Source: Verrucomicrobiales bacterium
GTDB taxonomy: Bacteria > Verrucomicrobiota > Verrucomicrobiia > Verrucomicrobiales > DEV007
Length of the DNA: 9,928 nt
NCBI GenBank assembly: GCA_017991025.1
Contig: JAGNMT010000086.1
Span: 1-9,928 of the forward strand
Direction: 5' to 3'
Below are positions 1-6,813 of this stretch, piece by piece. The position numbers were made by a program, and so were the translations under genes. The notes under the pieces are model-generated. The model did not search any database. It saw nothing but the letters and a program-made list of their open reading frames with translations, and was not told where the DNA came from. Within the stretch, counting starts at the first letter, position 1, and each line of letters starts with the position of its first letter.

Positions 1-420
1 CGCGATCACGGGGAGGTGTTCCTTCTTACCCGACTGTGAAAAGGCAGTGACCGAGAGAGCCGTGTTGTAGGTGGCGAGGCCCTTGCCATAAATGCCGCCG
101 TCGTCGTGGACGTTCGCGAGGAGGAACTCGTAGCCCTTTTCCACTTCGGTCGGCAGTCCTTTCGCGGTATCGAGTGAGGGGTCGCCAAGGATCGCCGAGA
201 TCGCGATCGCGGTGAAAGCGGGGTTCACCGGATCGCTCCATGAACCCGTTTCGGTTTTCTGCTGAGCCTTCAGGAAGTCCGAGCCCTTGGCGATGGCTCG
301 TTCGATCTCTAGCTTCAGGGAAATATTGGCCCCGTCGGGACCGGGAGCAATTTTATCCTGTGCGGGAAGCGATAGGGGCAGCAGCAGGAGGGTGGCTAGA
401 GTGACAAGGGTAGAATTCAT
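1..420 (-). CDS. Secreted prenyltransferase/squalene-oxidase-repeat protein, N-terminal part (partial)
   Basis: An open frame starts at ATG 420-418 and runs without a stop for 140 codons off the left edge. The first 21 residues form a hydrophobic export signal (MNSTLVTLATLLLLPLSLPAQ would be the signal; a cleavage at LPA-Q is plausible). The mature part carries toroid-repeat features: a helix with IERAIAKGSDFLKAQQ, then TGSWSDPVNPAFTAIAISA, then a second unit with VEKGYEFLLANVHDDGGIYG and a TYNTALSVTAF helix. The pattern of a helix ending in FLKAQQ followed by G-W or GGIYG, then a T-A helix, is that of the alpha/alpha toroid of squalene cyclases and prenyltransferases. Many secreted members in environmental bacteria are uncharacterised, so no enzyme activity is inferred; the catalytic part, if any, lies outside the window. 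An in-frame ATG at 519-517 would add 33 residues, but 420 gives the cleaner signal peptide. No Shine-Dalgarno precedes either start. Confidence 0.8.
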   Translation of the reverse strand, partial: MNSTLVTLATLLLLPLSLPAQDKIAPGPDGANISLKLEIERAIAKGSDFLKAQQKTETGSWSDPVNPAFTAIAISAILGDPSLDTAKGLPTEVEKGYEFLLANVHDDGGIYGKGLATYNTALSVTAFSQSGKKEHLPVIA

Positions 421-860
421 GACAGGGGGAGTTTGCCTAGGCGAGAGAGAGAGACCTATGGTCACAAGAATGGCGCTGACGAGGGGTGTGGGATGGGAAA
501 CCGAAAAATTCCGATTCATGCGGCACAAGGTGAGACGGAATTCACTACCGCAACAAGGAGAGAGATCAGAAATCGATTCTCTGGGCGTTTTTTGACCACC
601 GAAGAAGCAAAAATGATCCATCCAGCGTCCCGACAGCGACGTCCCGGTCATGCGTCCTCGGGGAAGCCGCCTGCTATGCGTTTGTCATCCCGGACTGGAG
701 ACTGAATTGATAAGGAATTGCCTTTTCATCCTTTCCGCCCCCGCCCCACCGCAAGGCCGGGGAGAGAGGGGGATCGTTTAATGGCTCCGGATGATAGGGT
801 TTCACCCCATTTCTACCAGATCGATTGCGGGCGAGAGTCTGCCATCTTTCCATTCCCATT
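421..860. other. Divergent intergenic spacer without a convincing gene
   Basis: This 440-base stretch separates the minus-strand toroid-repeat gene from the plus-strand membrane-protein gene, so promoters for both should lie here. I could not find a convincing -35/-10 pair for either. Open frames in it translate to arginine-, proline- and serine-rich strings without recognisable structure. It contains a short GA dinucleotide run at about 443-454, a GC-rich imperfect palindrome at 739-765, and a small GGGT-TTC-ACCC hairpin around 797-807. I see no tRNA, riboswitch or CRISPR feature. Confidence 0.6.
731..776. repeat. GC-rich imperfect palindrome, possible dispersed extragenic repeat
   Basis: Runs of C (CCCCCGCCCC, 739-748) face runs of G (GGCCGGGG, 755-762; GGGGG, 768-772) across a short ACCGCAA loop. 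The inner stem is CCCCGCC against GGCCGGGG with one bulged base. The arrangement resembles REP-type extragenic elements that occur in many copies per genome. Only one copy is in this window, so its repeat nature is a guess from shape and composition. It could also act as a bidirectional transcription block between the divergent genes. Confidence 0.3.
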
Positions 861-1139
861 ATGCCCGCCCTCATTCTGCTGATCGCATTGTTCATCCCGC
901 GCATCATCATCCTTGTCCTGTGGTTGCTGACCGATTGGTTTCAGGGCGTATTCGATTCCCTGCTCTGGCCCGTGATCGGGTTTTTCCTGCTGCCGTTAAC
1001 CACACTGTGGTTCTCGGTCGTCATGAAATATTTTGGTGGACAATGGAGCATCGTCCCGGTCATCGGTGCCGTCATTTCCGTTCTGATTGATCTTTCACCC
1101 ACCTACCGGAGACGACGGACAGTGAGGGTGGATGCCTGA
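861..1139 (+). CDS. Small three-helix membrane protein, unknown function
   Basis: A 92-residue protein starting MPALILLIALFIPRIIILVL. I chose ATG 861 because the upstream extension from TTG 825 adds only a polar stretch with no membrane or domain character. Three hydrophobic segments are visible: residues about 2-22 (ending LVLWLLTDWF), about 29-52 (LLWPVIGFFLLPLTTLWFSVV) and about 61-77 (SIVPVIGAVISVLIDL). A basic tail PTYRRRRTVR follows and probably lies in the cytoplasm by the positive-inside rule. The TDWFQGVF and LLWPVIGF...PLTTL pattern resembles a conserved uncharacterised family of roughly 90-100 residue membrane proteins that I have seen in several bacterial phyla; I cannot name a function. 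The next gene starts 47 bases downstream on the same strand, so the two may be co-transcribed. The upstream sequence is pyrimidine-rich (CATTCCCATT) and has no Shine-Dalgarno. Confidence 0.75.
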   Translation: MPALILLIALFIPRIIILVLWLLTDWFQGVFDSLLWPVIGFFLLPLTTLWFSVVMKYFGGQWSIVPVIGAVISVLIDLSPTYRRRRTVRVDA

Positions 1140-1186
1140 CCTTTCGTCCATAGTGTCCCCGGTCATCACGCAAAGCCTGCTCTTTT

Positions 1187-1597
1187 ATGACAACCCAAGC
1201 CCACATTGAAGCCGCCGCGATTCCAACCGCCCTCGAGAAGGCATCGCGAGTGAACTCCGCCCATCTGGACCAGCTCGAAAGATCCCTCGCCATGTCGCTT
1301 CAATCCTCGCGGCACCTTGCCAGCCGGGAGGAACAACCCAATGTCTGGGACCGGAAATGGCAGAGCCAGCGGGACAACATCGAGAAAATTCTGGACCGCA
1401 CCCGCTCACAGGTGAACGAGTTGATGGTCGGCTTGGATAGCGATGTCGACGGCCATCTCAAGCGGGCGACGCGGGCATGGGATTCAATCCAATGCGAAGG
1501 CGATCTTTTGCAGCACGCCCTCGCGGAGGTGCGCGTGCAGGCGAACGAGCTCAGTGCCGGGGACAGGGAGCACTGGACACCGTGGCCCGCACTCTGA
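1187..1597 (+). CDS. Helical hypothetical protein, N-terminal part before an apparent frameshift
   Basis: A 136-codon frame from ATG 1187 to TGA 1597. Residues 1-125 look like a real protein: polar, alanine-, leucine- and glutamate-rich, mostly helical (ALEKASRVNSAHLDQLERSL; NIEKILDRTRSQVNELMVGL; LLQHALAEVRVQANEL), with coiled-coil-like spacing and no signal peptide or membrane segment. After about residue 125 (base 1561) the frame turns into DREHWTPWPAL and stops, while the overlapping frame begins to look coding. I think this is the first half of a protein of about 241 residues broken by loss of one G in the run 1559-1562. I do not recognise the family. It may share a transcript with the membrane-protein gene 47 bases upstream. 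An alternative is that it is a complete 136-residue gene, which the poor C-terminus makes less likely. Confidence 0.55.
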   Translation: MTTQAHIEAAAIPTALEKASRVNSAHLDQLERSLAMSLQSSRHLASREEQPNVWDRKWQSQRDNIEKILDRTRSQVNELMVGLDSDVDGHLKRATRAWDSIQCEGDLLQHALAEVRVQANELSAGDREHWTPWPAL

Positions 1598-1911
1598 AGT
1601 ATGAACTGGAGGCCATCCACTACTTCGCGCAGGCGGTGCGCATCAAGCTGGTAGTGCTTAATGGCCATTCCCGGGAGGAGGCCGGGGATGTCGTCCAGAG
1701 CCTAATCTCCCAACTCCCGGAGCACCTCCCGCAGCCGGGACCCGCAGGTGGGCTTTACGACCACGAACACCGCTGCGCGGCCTTCCAGATCAAACAGGAG
1801 CAACACCAATACCTCGGCTACATGGATGTCGTCAGAGCCTTGTTCATGTGGGTGGAAACCCCCGAAGAATGGATGAACCGAAACCGCTCTCTCCAGATGG
1901 GATCCGTCTGA
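1477..1911 (+). CDS. C-terminal part of the frameshifted helical hypothetical protein
   Basis: This frame is open from ATG 1477 to TGA 1911, but only the part after about 1561 looks coding. Before that it reads RRRSFAARPRGGARAGERAQ, typical of an out-of-frame shadow. From there it reads GQGALDTVARTLKYELEAIH, then YFAQAVRIKLVVLNGHSREE, then a segment rich in H, Q and W (HEHRCAAFQIKQEQHQYLGY and MWVETPEEWM near the end). Codon third positions are strongly G/C here, as in the neighbouring genes. It lies in the -1 frame relative to the upstream frame; one extra G in 1559-1562 would join the two as ...ELSAGGQGALDTV.... If it is a separate gene, its real start is unclear (ATG 1477, ATG 1492 or an internal GTG at 1582). 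Function unknown. Confidence 0.45.
   Translation: MGFNPMRRRSFAARPRGGARAGERAQCRGQGALDTVARTLKYELEAIHYFAQAVRIKLVVLNGHSREEAGDVVQSLISQLPEHLPQPGPAGGLYDHEHRCAAFQIKQEQHQYLGYMDVVRALFMWVETPEEWMNRNRSLQMGSV
1559..1562 (+). other. Probable frameshift site (GGGG run)
   Basis: Coding character switches from one frame to the -1 frame at this G run. Five Gs instead of four would give a continuous reading frame across 1187-1911. The bases around it do not form a standard X-XXY-YYZ slippery heptamer in the upstream frame, so a real one-base deletion or a sequencing or assembly error fits better than programmed frameshifting. Confidence 0.5.
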
Positions 1912-2079
1912 GAGCCGGTCCTCCCAGTTCGTGATTGAAAATTGGTAAAAGGTTCAATACTCAACGCCCTTGGCTTTTATTATGGGACGTTCGGGCCCAT
2001 GATCTCACGAACCACGCCCTCGTGACATCGTCAAAAACGCTACGTTCAGTCCCTCGAATGCCGCGATTCAGTCCTCGAA
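1912..2079. other. Convergent intergenic spacer
   Basis: This stretch lies between the 3' ends of the plus-strand unknown gene and the minus-strand efflux operon. It holds no credible open frame. Inverted repeats include ATTGAA/TTCAAT (1934-1939 and 1953-1958) and TCACGA/TCGTGA (2005-2010 and 2020-2025). None is followed at once by a clear U tract, so I do not call a canonical intrinsic terminator here. A short direct repeat reads TTCAGTCCCTCGAAT at 2045-2059 and TTCAGTCCTCGAAT at 2067-2080; the second copy reaches the stop codon of the outer-membrane gene. Confidence 0.5.
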
Positions 2080-2092
2080 TCACTGACGCGGC
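2060..2092 (-). terminator. Hairpin over the end of the efflux operon, possible terminator
   Basis: Arms GCCGCG-AT-TCAGT (2060-2072) and ACTGA-CGCGGC (2082-2092) pair over 11 bases with a two-base bulge around a nine-base loop. On the minus strand the hairpin contains the stop codon of the outer-membrane gene, and a GTTTTT stretch follows about 20 bases later. That gap is too long for a textbook intrinsic terminator, so this may instead be a transcript-end stabiliser or chance. Confidence 0.3.
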
Positions 2093-3606
2093 TTAAAGAA
2101 CTTTTTGAAGAACCCCTTCTCCACCTCATCCGGATTCGAACGTGCCGCCGGGTCGGGAGTCGTCACGGGCAGAGCGATCGTCTCTGCCCGGTCCCATTCG
2201 CCGCCGATGGCTTTGATCAGCGAAACCGTGGCGACGAGTCGCTGGCCGGCGACCCGCTCCGTCGCCACTTGAGTAAGCAGGGCGCTGCGATTCGAAGTGA
2301 TGACATCGAGGTAGGGGCTCGTGCCCGATTCATAGCGGGTCCGGGCAAGATGAGCCGCCTTTTCCGCACTGGTCCGTGCCCGATTGAGGGAGACGGACTG
2401 GGTCTGGAGGTGTTGCAGGCTGGAAAGACTCGTCTCAACATCTGCAATGGCGGAAAGGAAGGCCTGACGGTAGAGCGCGAGGGCCTCGTCGTGTGCGGCC
2501 TGGGAGCGGGAGAGATTAAAACGGTCGCGGTTTCCCGAAAAAATGGGAATACGGATTTTGGGGCCGTAGCTCCACATCAGGGAGGCGGGCTCGAAGAGCA
2601 AATCGAGATCGCCGCTCTGGAATCCGCCGTTGCCCATGAGACTGACGCTCGGGAAAAACCGGGCCTTGGCGACGCCGATGCGGGCGGTCGCGGCGGCAAG
2701 CTGGCGCTCGGCCTGCGCGAGATCGGGGCGGCGTTCGAGCAGATCGGTGGGCAACCCGGCGGGTTGGTCGGGAGGTCCGGGAAGATCCCGCGTATTCACC
2801 TTAATGCCGAAGGAGGAAGGATTTGAACCTAACAAAATAGCCAATGCATTTTCCAACTGGTCGCGCTGCGTTCGTAGCACGGAGATTTCTGCTTCAGCGG
2901 TGGCGACTTCTGTTTCGGACTGGGCTTCATCCAATTCGTTCCCCGCGCCGGCCTTAACCCGGGCACGGGCGATTTTCAGTGCTTCGCCGCGCCAGCTGAC
3001 CGCTTCGCGGACGATCCCGATCTCCCCATCAAGAGCCCTCAGCTGGAAGTAAGTGGACGCGACCTCCGCCTGAATGCCGAGAAGGACATTGTGCACGGCA
3101 TCAGCGGCCGCGAGAGCGGTTGCATCGTCGGCTTCGACCTGACGGCGAATTTTCCCCCAGAGATCGATCTCCCAGCCGAAGTCCATGAGGGTATTGAAAG
3201 CCGGTCCGTCATATCGCATGCCGTTGAGCGGGAAAGCGGAAGGCATGTTCGCTGAGGTGCGTTGCTGTTCGTAGGTGAGGGGAGCGCCAATGGTAGGGAG
3301 CAAGTCCGCCCTGGCAATCCGCGCGGTCGTCCGGGCCTGATCGAACCGGGCAATGGCGGCTTTCAGCTCCTGGTTGTTGGCGGTGGCTCGTGCCTGCAAC
3401 TCATCGAGTTTCGGGTCGCGAAAAATTTTCCACCATTCGCCCTTTGGCAGATGGGAGGACGGGGTGGCTTCGCGCCAGGTGACTCCTTTGAATCGATTGG
3501 TCGCCTCGATGGCAGGGCGTTCGTAGTCGGGTCCGACCTGAGCGAAGACACTCGTCGCAAAGCAGAGTAGAGGAAGCAGGGTGCGTATGGTCTTGAAGCA
3601 GTGCAT
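2080..3606 (-). CDS. Outer-membrane efflux channel, NodT/OprM (TolC-like) family
   Basis: A 508-residue protein that forms the outer-membrane and periplasmic tunnel of the tripartite pump encoded just upstream. Residues 1-22 are an export signal ending SVFA, followed at once by the family's N-terminal signature QVGPDYERP (23-31). The two repeated outer-membrane-efflux domains follow. Visible hallmarks are FNTLMDFGWEIDLWGKIRR (137-155, strand region), the central signature DLLERRPDLAQAE...LAAATARIGVAKARFFPSVSL (288-323), YESGTSPYLDVI (425-436) and a closing IKAIGGEW (464-471). Family members of this subtype usually carry a lipobox cysteine just before VGPDY; here that position is Gln, so the protein is probably cleaved by signal peptidase I and not lipidated. 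The C-terminus ends in a basic-aromatic tail (FFKKFFKPRQ). The start ATG lies 12 bases after the permease stop with no Shine-Dalgarno, so translational coupling is likely. As last gene of the operon it completes the pump. Confidence 0.95.
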   Translation of the reverse strand: MHCFKTIRTLLPLLCFATSVFAQVGPDYERPAIEATNRFKGVTWREATPSSHLPKGEWWKIFRDPKLDELQARATANNQELKAAIARFDQARTTARIARADLLPTIGAPLTYEQQRTSANMPSAFPLNGMRYDGPAFNTLMDFGWEIDLWGKIRRQVEADDATALAAADAVHNVLLGIQAEVASTYFQLRALDGEIGIVREAVSWRGEALKIARARVKAGAGNELDEAQSETEVATAEAEISVLRTQRDQLENALAILLGSNPSSFGIKVNTRDLPGPPDQPAGLPTDLLERRPDLAQAERQLAAATARIGVAKARFFPSVSLMGNGGFQSGDLDLLFEPASLMWSYGPKIRIPIFSGNRDRFNLSRSQAAHDEALALYRQAFLSAIADVETSLSSLQHLQTQSVSLNRARTSAEKAAHLARTRYESGTSPYLDVITSNRSALLTQVATERVAGQRLVATVSLIKAIGGEWDRAETIALPVTTPDPAARSNPDEVEKGFFKKFFKPRQ

Positions 3607-3618
3607 GAGAGGGGTGGA

Positions 3619-6600
3619 TCAAGGTTCAGAAACCGTCAGCGGTTCGAGTGAAATCTTCTTCCGGAGTCCTATTTTCATGACCAGAACATAAAAGACAGGG
3701 GTGAGGAAGAGTCCGAAGAGGGTCACGCCTATCATTCCCGAAAATACCGCCGTGCCCATGGCTCGCCGCATTTCCGAACCGGCTCCGGTAGAGATCACGA
3801 GCGGGTAGACACCGGCAATGAAGGCGATGGACGTCATCAGGATAGGGCGCAGACGGAGACGACAGGCATCAAGAGCGGCCTCAAGCGGACTTAAGCCGTG
3901 GTCGTTGCGCTCTTTGGCAAACTCCACAATGAGAATCGCGTTTTTGCAGGCCAGTCCGATCAGCACGATGAAACCGATCTGGGTGAAAATGTTATTGTCG
4001 CCGCCGGCCAGGTGGACTCCGGCGAGGGCGAAGAGCAGACAGAGGGGCACGATGAGAATGATCGCGAGCGGCAGGCGCAGGCTTTCATATTGGGCGGCGA
4101 GGACCATGAAGACGAGGAGAATACAGAGTGGATAGACATAGATCGCGGTGTTCCCCGCGATGATCTTTTGATAGACTAATTCGGTCCACTGGAACTCAAA
4201 ACCGGGCGGAAGATTTTTCGCCAGTTCGGTGATGACGGCTTCGCCCTGCCCCGAACTGAGCGGGGGCATCGCGGCTCCGTTGAGGTCGGCGGAGAGATAA
4301 CCGTTGTAATGCGTGACGCGGTCGGGTCCGAAACTTTCTTTCATTTGCACGAGCGAACCGATCGGCACCATGCCGCCGGCCGCATTGCGGGTCTTTAACC
4401 TTGTGATGTCCTGGACATCGTCCCGGAATTGTGGTTCCGCCTGGGCGACGACCTGATAGGTGCGACCAAAGCGGTTGAAGTCATTCACGTAGAGACTTCC
4501 GAGATTGATCTGGAGAGTATCGAAGAGATTCTGCAAGGGTACGCCCTGGGACTTTGCCTTTTCTCTGTCCACATCCGCTTCGAGCTGGGGCACATTGACT
4601 GTGTAGCCGGAATAAACCTGCGCCAGTTTTCCGCTGCCATAGGCCGCGCCGACGAGTTGTTGGGTGGCCTGGTAAAGGGCTGCGTATCCCTGATCGTTGC
4701 GATCCTGAATCATCATTTTGAATCCGCCGGTGGTGCCGATGCCATTCACCGGGGGAGGCGGGAGGACAAGCACCATGGCGTCCTGAATGGCCATGAACTT
4801 GCCGTTCAGCGCTCCTGCAATCGCCCCACCCGAGAGCTCGGGAGTCGTGCGTTCTTCGAAGTCATCGAGGCCGACAAAAACAATGCCACTGTTGGGGCTG
4901 ACGCTGAATCCATGAATCGAGAGGCCGGGGAAAGCGATCGCGTCCTTCACGCCGGGATGATCGAGACAGATTTCAGACATCTTCCGCATCACTTCATCGG
5001 TGCGGTCGAGAGAGGCACCGTCGGGGAGTTGCGCAAAACCGACGAGGTATTGTTTGTCCTGCGAAGGGACGAATCCTGTCGGGGTGATCTGAAACCCCTT
5101 CCACGTTGCCCAGACGAGGCCGCCATAAATGACGAGGGCGATCGCGCTGAAACGGATGATGCGTTTCACAAGACCCACGTAAGTGTTCGACGACCACTCG
5201 AAGAAGCGGTTGAAAGGGCGGAAGAACCAGCCAAAGAGAAGATCAATAAAGCGGGAGAGAAGATCTTTTTTCGCCTGATGACCCTGAAGGAGCAGGGCCG
5301 AGAGCGCAGGGCTGAGGGTGAGCGAGTTGATCGCCGAGATCACGGTCGAGATCGCGATGGTGACAGCAAACTGCTTGTAGAACTGACCGCTCAGACCACT
5401 GATGAAAGCAGTGGGAATAAAGACAGCGCAGAGGACGAGAGCCGTCGCGACGATTGGGCCCGTCACTTCGGTCATGGCCTGCTTGGTGGCCTCGACCGGG
5501 GCAAGTCCGTTCCGGATATTCCGCTCCACATTTTCCACGACGACGATGGCGTCATCAACGACGATGCCGATCGCGAGGACGAGCCCGAAGAGGGAGAGGT
5601 TGTTGATGCTGAACCCCAACAAGTGCATCACGGCGAAAGTCCCGATCAGCGAAACCGGCACCGCCACGAGCGGAATGATGGAAGCGCGCCAGGTTTGAAG
5701 AAAGAGGACGACAACGAGGACGACGAGTATGATAGCCTCCAACAGGGTGTGAATAACCGCCTCGATCGATTTGTTCACGAAGACGGTGGGATCATAGGCA
5801 ATCGCGTAATCCACCCCTTCGGGAAATTTAGTTTTGAGTTCCGCCATTTTTGCCCGCACGCCCTGAGAGAGAGAAAGCGCGTTGGCACCGGGAAGCTGGA
5901 AGATCGGGATGCCAACCGCCTTGCGGTTGTTGAGGAGGCTGCGGAGAGCGTATTCGCTCGACCCCATCTCGACCCGGGCCATGTCCCTGAGGCGGAGTTT
6001 TTCTCCGTTGGGACCGACTTTGACGATGATCTTTTCGAACTCCTCCTCGCTGATGAGGCGGCCTTTGGCATTCACGGTGAGTTCGAAAGGCACTCCGTTC
6101 TTTACGGGCTGCTGACCGATGACTCCGGCAGCCACCTGCACATTCTGTTCGCGGATCGCATTCACGACCTCCGACGAGGTGAGGCCCCGCGCGGCGGCTT
6201 TGTCAGGATCGATCCAGATGCGCATCGCATATTCCCCTCCACCAAAGAGCTGGACCTGACCAACACCGGGGAGGCGGGCCAGTTCGTCCTTTACATTCAA
6301 CGTCGCGTAGTTCCGCAGGTAGAGGTCGTCGTAGCGCTCGTTCGGAGAAAAAAGATGAACAACCATGGTGAGGTCGGGTGATGACTTCACCGTTGTCACG
6401 CCAAAACGCCGGACTTCCTCGGGCAGCTTCGGGAGGACTTGGGCGACCCGGTTTTGCACCTGGACCTGCGCGAGGTCGATATCCGTGCCGAGCTTAAAGG
6501 TCACGGTTAGGGTCATCGTCCCGTTCGCGGTGCTCTGGGAGGACATGTAGAGCATGTTTTCGATGCCGTTGATGGTCTGCTCGAGAGGTGAGGCGACCGT

Positions 6601-6783
6601 CTCGGCGATGGTCTTGGGATTCGCGCCGGGGTAGTTTGCGGTCACTATCACGGTGGGAGGAGCGACCTCCGGATATTCCGAGACCGGGAGCAGGAAAAGC
6701 GAGATCGCCCCGAGAATAAAAATGAGCAGCGACAGCACGCCCGCGAAAATGGGACGGGTGATGAAGAAGCGGGAAAAGTTCAT
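3619..6783 (-). CDS. RND efflux permease, HAE1 family (MexF/AcrB type)
   Basis: A 1054-residue inner-membrane transporter, full length for the family. It works as a trimer that exchanges protons for hydrophobic or amphiphilic drugs taken from the periplasm or outer membrane leaflet. The N-terminus has the first membrane helix after MNFSRFFITRPIF and the porter motif YPGANPKTIAETVASPLEQ (51-69). Helix 4 carries the essential acidic pair in GIVVDDAIVVVENVER (D410, D411), matching D407/D408 of AcrB. Helix 10 carries the matching lysine in GLACKNAILIVEFAKE (K947). The glycine- and proline-rich switch-loop region lies at about 675-687 (PPPPVNGIGTTGG). Two duplicated halves with twelve membrane helices are apparent. 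The sequence style (IENMLYMSSQ, REQNVQVAAG, LRNYATLNVKDELARLPGVG) is closer to MexF/OqxB than to the heavy-metal CusA branch, so organic substrates are expected; which ones cannot be told. It follows the adaptor gene after 30 bases and precedes the channel gene by 12. Confidence 0.97.
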   Translation of the reverse strand: MNFSRFFITRPIFAGVLSLLIFILGAISLFLLPVSEYPEVAPPTVIVTANYPGANPKTIAETVASPLEQTINGIENMLYMSSQSTANGTMTLTVTFKLGTDIDLAQVQVQNRVAQVLPKLPEEVRRFGVTTVKSSPDLTMVVHLFSPNERYDDLYLRNYATLNVKDELARLPGVGQVQLFGGGEYAMRIWIDPDKAAARGLTSSEVVNAIREQNVQVAAGVIGQQPVKNGVPFELTVNAKGRLISEEEFEKIIVKVGPNGEKLRLRDMARVEMGSSEYALRSLLNNRKAVGIPIFQLPGANALSLSQGVRAKMAELKTKFPEGVDYAIAYDPTVFVNKSIEAVIHTLLEAIILVVLVVVLFLQTWRASIIPLVAVPVSLIGTFAVMHLLGFSINNLSLFGLVLAIGIVVDDAIVVVENVERNIRNGLAPVEATKQAMTEVTGPIVATALVLCAVFIPTAFISGLSGQFYKQFAVTIAISTVISAINSLTLSPALSALLLQGHQAKKDLLSRFIDLLFGWFFRPFNRFFEWSSNTYVGLVKRIIRFSAIALVIYGGLVWATWKGFQITPTGFVPSQDKQYLVGFAQLPDGASLDRTDEVMRKMSEICLDHPGVKDAIAFPGLSIHGFSVSPNSGIVFVGLDDFEERTTPELSGGAIAGALNGKFMAIQDAMVLVLPPPPVNGIGTTGGFKMMIQDRNDQGYAALYQATQQLVGAAYGSGKLAQVYSGYTVNVPQLEADVDREKAKSQGVPLQNLFDTLQINLGSLYVNDFNRFGRTYQVVAQAEPQFRDDVQDITRLKTRNAAGGMVPIGSLVQMKESFGPDRVTHYNGYLSADLNGAAMPPLSSGQGEAVITELAKNLPPGFEFQWTELVYQKIIAGNTAIYVYPLCILLVFMVLAAQYESLRLPLAIILIVPLCLLFALAGVHLAGGDNNIFTQIGFIVLIGLACKNAILIVEFAKERNDHGLSPLEAALDACRLRLRPILMTSIAFIAGVYPLVISTGAGSEMRRAMGTAVFSGMIGVTLFGLFLTPVFYVLVMKIGLRKKISLEPLTVSEP

Positions 6784-6813
6784 GGATGTGGTTTGTGTCG
6801 CCGTCGAGCAGGT

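Noticed and set aside
287..705. Two overlapping plus-strand frames in and near the left spacer
   Set aside because: One overlaps the toroid-repeat gene; both give arginine-rich, featureless products with no family signature.
674..910. 78-codon minus-strand frame across the GC-rich palindrome
   Set aside because: The translation reads through the palindrome (PPLSPALRWGGGG), which is typical of spurious frames over extragenic repeats, and it overlaps the start of the membrane-protein gene.
1553..1566. Programmed -1 frameshift as an explanation for the split gene
   Set aside because: No X-XXY-YYZ slippery heptamer in the upstream frame, and I could not see a strong downstream stem-loop. A simple indel in the G run is a better explanation.
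1300..1668. 122-codon minus-strand frame opposite the frameshifted unknown gene
   Set aside because: Serine-, arginine- and cysteine-rich translation. The plus-strand frames have better helical protein character and G/C-ending codons. I kept the plus strand, though this gene region is less certain than the efflux genes.
2269..2826. 185-codon plus-strand frame opposite the outer-membrane channel gene
   Set aside because: Glycine-rich shadow of a well-supported gene on the other strand, with no independent features.
4429..6381. 650-codon open frame on the plus strand opposite the RND permease gene
   Set aside because: It is fully antisense to a certain gene. Its product is a low-complexity mix rich in D, E, R and H with no domain, as expected from the complement of a GC-biased coding sequence.
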